DNA from: Oscillospiraceae bacterium
GTDB taxonomy: Bacteria > Bacillota > Clostridia > Oscillospirales > CAG-272
Length of the DNA: 33,252 nucleotides
Assembly (NCBI GenBank): GCA_015063895.1
Contig: SVTG01000003.1
Coordinates: 1 to 33,252, forward strand
Direction: 5' to 3'
The notes beneath the pieces are model-generated. The model saw nothing but the letters and a program-made list of their open reading frames with translations, was not told where the DNA came from and did not search any database. Shown piece after piece: positions 30,741-33,252 of the stretch (the stretch's first letter is position 1; every line of letters begins with the position of its first letter). The translations under genes were made by a program, and so were the position numbers.

Positions 30741-33252
30741 GTGACGGCACAGCAACCCATCCACCCTGTAAAAACGGCTCCGCTATGGCTTTCTGCCCTG
30801 CGCCGTTTCTGGCTATCGCCCCTGTTTTCCTCTATTCTTTTACTGCTTTGCACCGCAACCACGGCCCTGTCGCAATGGCTTGACTTTTTATCCTCGCCCG
30901 AAACCCCCGCAAAGGAGGGCATGGCAGGAACCGTGGTGCTCATCGGCGCGCTTGTCATGCTGGCGATGCTCATTACCATTCTCGTCACCTCCGACGACAC
31001 GCTGGCTACCACAACGCCTTTTTTACTGCTGACGGTGCTGGTCTCCTCCTGCTATGACGGCTATGCACTCTTTGCGCCTCTTGCGCCCCTTGCCCTGCCC
31101 GCTGCCGCCGCACTGATCTTTCATTTTGTCTACTACCGCGTCACGTGGCGCATCGGCGCCTCGTTTGCGCCGCTGGTCGCCGTTTCGGTGGCGGTCACGC
31201 TTGGCGGTGTCGGATGCCTGAGTGCCGCGGAATATTTTTCGCCCGCCGCCCTTTATTACGTCGCGGGCCTTGGCTTCGGCATGGTGCTTGTTTACCTTTT
31301 GTTAAAATCAGCCCTCGCACGCAAACGCGATTACGATGTTACCGCCTTCTTACTGCGTGCGCTTTACCTTGTCGGCCTGTATGCGGCGCTCTTCACGCTG
31401 ATCTTTTACGCCGTGCGCGCCTCGTGGCTCGTGCACGACCTAAGGACCCTCGGGCACCCACTCCTGTTCAGCATCGATAATCGCAACGTCTATGCGACCT
31501 TCCTGCTGCTCGGTCTGCCTGCCCCCTTTTATTACGCCGCCGGGGGAAAGGGGCTGCATCTGGCGCCCGCACTGCTTTTTTACGTGGCACTCCTCCTGAC
31601 GGGCTCGCGCGGCGGCATGCTGGCAGGCACCGCGCTGTTGGTGCTCTGCTTTATCTATCTTTTGCGCCGTGACAAGCAGCACCGCCGTCGCCATCTGATC
31701 CTGCTGGCCGTTGTGGTGCTTTCTGCCCTCGCTGCAGGCGGCGTTTTACTGAAATTCTACGCCGAGCGCTTTGCCGACGGCTTTATCGTCGGGGACGAGC
31801 CGCGCGTGCTTTTATTAAAGCGCGCCGTTCGTGACTTCCTCTACCACCCGATCTTCGGTGTGGGGCTTGGCTATACGGGCAATGCCGATATTTACACTCC
31901 CAAGACCTTTGCGATGAACTGGTACCACATGATGATACCGCAGATCGTGTCGGGTCTTGGCATCGTGGGTGTGTCGGCATACACCTTTTTGTTCTGGCGC
32001 CGTGTGCGCCTGATCAAGGAAAACGGCACTGCGCCCCTGCGCGCGCTGGCCCTTTCCTATATCGGGCTTTTTCTGATGACGCAGGTAAATCCCGGGGAGT
32101 TCTGCCCCATTCCCTTTACCCTCATTGCCGTGCTGATCTTCACGGTGCTTGAAAACAGCACCGAGGCGCGCCAAGAGGAAGCTGCGCGAAGGGGCGAGCG
32201 CGCCTTTACCGCTCTGCTGGCAAACGCGCTTTTTAAAAAACCGCTGCCCCCTCTCGCGCAAAGCGACCTTGACACCGCACTCACCTTAGCCGACGATCAC
32301 ACCGTATTCGGCGTTGTCAGCGAGGGACTTGGGTCCCTGCCCGAGGGTGCGCTCACCAAGGAGCAGACCCTTGACCTACAGGACAAGACCGTCACGCTCC
32401 TGCGCCATAACGAAGCACTTAGCACCGCACGTGCCTCACTTTGTGCCCTGATACAGCAAAAAGGCATCGCCGCCGTTATTTTAAAGGGTGACAGCGTCGC
32501 GCGGCTGTACCCCACCCCCGATCTGCGCGTGTCGGGCGATATTGATTGCCTGCTTGACGAGGAACACGTGGAAAGCATCGCGTGGGCCCTGGAAGAAAAA
32601 GGGTATTGCCGCACAGCCGCCGCAGATAAGCATCACGTGACTCTGATCCGCGGCAGCATCAAAATCGAGCTGCACCGCCGTGTATCGGGGTTGCCTGACG
32701 GCCCTGTCGGTGATACACTGCACACCCTGCTGGCCGATACGCTGCAAACCGCTACGGTGGCCGAAATAAACGGCATTTCCTTTCCCGTAGCCGATGATTT
32801 TCATCAAGCCATTATCCTGCTTTTGCATATGCAGCAGCATATGCGCGAGGGCGGACTCGGCTTACGCCAGGTCTCGGACTGGGCACTGTTTATGGCAAAC
32901 GGGCTGAGCGAGCCAACAGCGCCGCGCCTGCTTGGGGCCCTGCGCACAGTCGGGCTTTACCGCTTTGCCGCAGCCGTGACGCTCGCCTGCTGCCGCCACC
33001 TGGGTCTGCCCGATGAGAAAAATCCCTTTACCGAAAAGGACGAAGCGCTGGCCGATTCCCTTTTTGCCGACTTTATGGCAAGCGGAAACTTCGGTCGCGC
33101 CAATGCGGATTTTGCAGGCAGCGGTATCGTGACGCTTCATCGCACAAGCGGCAAAAGCGCGCTCTCCACTGCCCTTGGAAACATCTGCGAAAAATGCAAG
33201 GTCGCCTGGCCGTGCTGCGCGCGCCACCCCGTTTTACTCAGTATATTTGTAC
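30741..33252 (+). CDS. O-antigen polymerase/ligase-like membrane protein fused to NTP_transf_5 nucleotidyltransferase (3' truncated by window)
   Basis: Open reading frame of 837 codons with no stop, running off the right edge. It starts at GTG 30741, preceded by AGAGAGGTG. Residues about 20-465 form a polytopic membrane domain of the Wzy/WaaL type, with DNRNVYATF (246-254), the loop TGSRGGML (Ser289-Gly292) and HPIFGVGLGY (from His369), typical of O-antigen ligases and polymerases. After a short charged linker, residues about 487 onward are a cytoplasmic domain like the uncharacterised nucleotidyltransferase family NTP_transf_5: LKGDSVARLYP (581-591), GDIDCLL with Asp600 and Asp602, IELH with Glu643 and LLLHMQQHM. 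I checked the reading frame across the junction and found no stop. The enzyme partner of a surface-polysaccharide operon. Confidence 0.85.
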   Translation, partial: MTAQQPIHPVKTAPLWLSALRRFWLSPLFSSILLLLCTATTALSQWLDFLSSPETPAKEGMAGTVVLIGALVMLAMLITILVTSDDTLATTTPFLLLTVLVSSCYDGYALFAPLAPLALPAAAALIFHFVYYRVTWRIGASFAPLVAVSVAVTLGGVGCLSAAEYFSPAALYYVAGLGFGMVLVYLLLKSALARKRDYDVTAFLLRALYLVGLYAALFTLIFYAVRASWLVHDLRTLGHPLLFSIDNRNVYATFLLLGLPAPFYYAAGGKGLHLAPALLFYVALLLTGSRGGMLAGTALLVLCFIYLLRRDKQHRRRHLILLAVVVLSALAAGGVLLKFYAERFADGFIVGDEPRVLLLKRAVRDFLYHPIFGVGLGYTGNADIYTPKTFAMNWYHMMIPQIVSGLGIVGVSAYTFLFWRRVRLIKENGTAPLRALALSYIGLFLMTQVNPGEFCPIPFTLIAVLIFTVLENSTEARQEEAARRGERAFTALLANALFKKPLPPLAQSDLDTALTLADDHTVFGVVSEGLGSLPEGALTKEQTLDLQDKTVTLLRHNEALSTARASLCALIQQKGIAAVILKGDSVARLYPTPDLRVSGDIDCLLDEEHVESIAWALEEKGYCRTAAADKHHVTLIRGSIKIELHRRVSGLPDGPVGDTLHTLLADTLQTATVAEINGISFPVADDFHQAIILLLHMQQHMREGGLGLRQVSDWALFMANGLSEPTAPRLLGALRTVGLYRFAAAVTLACCRHLGLPDEKNPFTEKDEALADSLFADFMASGNFGRANADFAGSGIVTLHRTSGKSALSTALGNICEKCKVAWPCCARHPVLLSIFV

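Noticed and set aside
31440-33227. Several minus-strand frames of 84-148 codons at the right end
   Set aside because: All are antisense to the long Wzy-nucleotidyltransferase frame, which starts with GTG and has no stop in the window.

Overview
The window looks like chromosome from an anaerobic Gram-positive gut-type bacterium of the class Clostridia, moderately GC-rich. The evidence is a T-box leader on the aspartyl-tRNA synthetase/GatAB operon, a cobalamin riboswitch in front of a DUF4430 lipoprotein and an ECF S component, a ZapA/U32-peptidase pair, strong AGGAGG-type ribosome binding sites, near-consensus sigma-A promoters with 17-bp spacers and many symmetrical hairpin terminators. Species cannot be named from the sequence alone. 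No rRNA, tRNA, CRISPR array, transposase or phage gene was seen.

Layout. 1-226: small hairpins separated by an ATTTCAC heptamer, then two terminators. 250-8237 (minus): one apparent operon of three SPFH-domain (HflK/HflC/stomatin-like) membrane proteins, a P-type ATPase with an unusual CPCG motif and a GH3 beta-glucosidase, led by a consensus promoter and a LacI-type palindrome. 8448-11061 (minus): SdpI/DUF1648 membrane protein, AzlC, AzlD and a PfkB sugar-phosphate kinase. 11189-12010 (plus): Cof-type HAD phosphatase. 12014-13369 (plus): B12 riboswitch, DUF4430 lipoprotein and ECF S component, a likely corrinoid uptake unit. 13527-17348 (minus): a 1,273-residue BspA-type leucine-rich-repeat surface protein with recent 201-bp tandem duplications, divergent from a small XRE regulator (17521-17832) that has an 18-bp palindrome upstream. 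17887-19383 (minus): proB and an SGNH hydrolase. 19497-22891 (plus): ZapA-like protein, U32 peptidase and a second SGNH hydrolase. 22935-27910 (minus): T-box-controlled operon of an AspRS-GatC fusion, gatA and gatB. 28375 to the right edge (plus): two GT4 glycosyltransferases and an O-antigen polymerase/ligase-like membrane protein fused in frame to a NTP_transf_5-type nucleotidyltransferase domain, cut by the window end; this is the start of a surface polysaccharide locus.

How the parts work together. The aspS-gatC/gatA/gatB operon carries all proteins needed to make Asn-tRNA(Asn) and Gln-tRNA(Gln) by transamidation. Fusing GatC to AspRS would physically tie the misacylating enzyme to the amidotransferase, and the T-box leader has a candidate AAC (Asn) specifier that fits this. 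The least explained block is the SPFH trio with the P-type ATPase, a tightly spaced operon that suggests a membrane-microdomain or ion-transport assembly. The Wzy-nucleotidyltransferase fusion is the second protein architecture that deserves attention.
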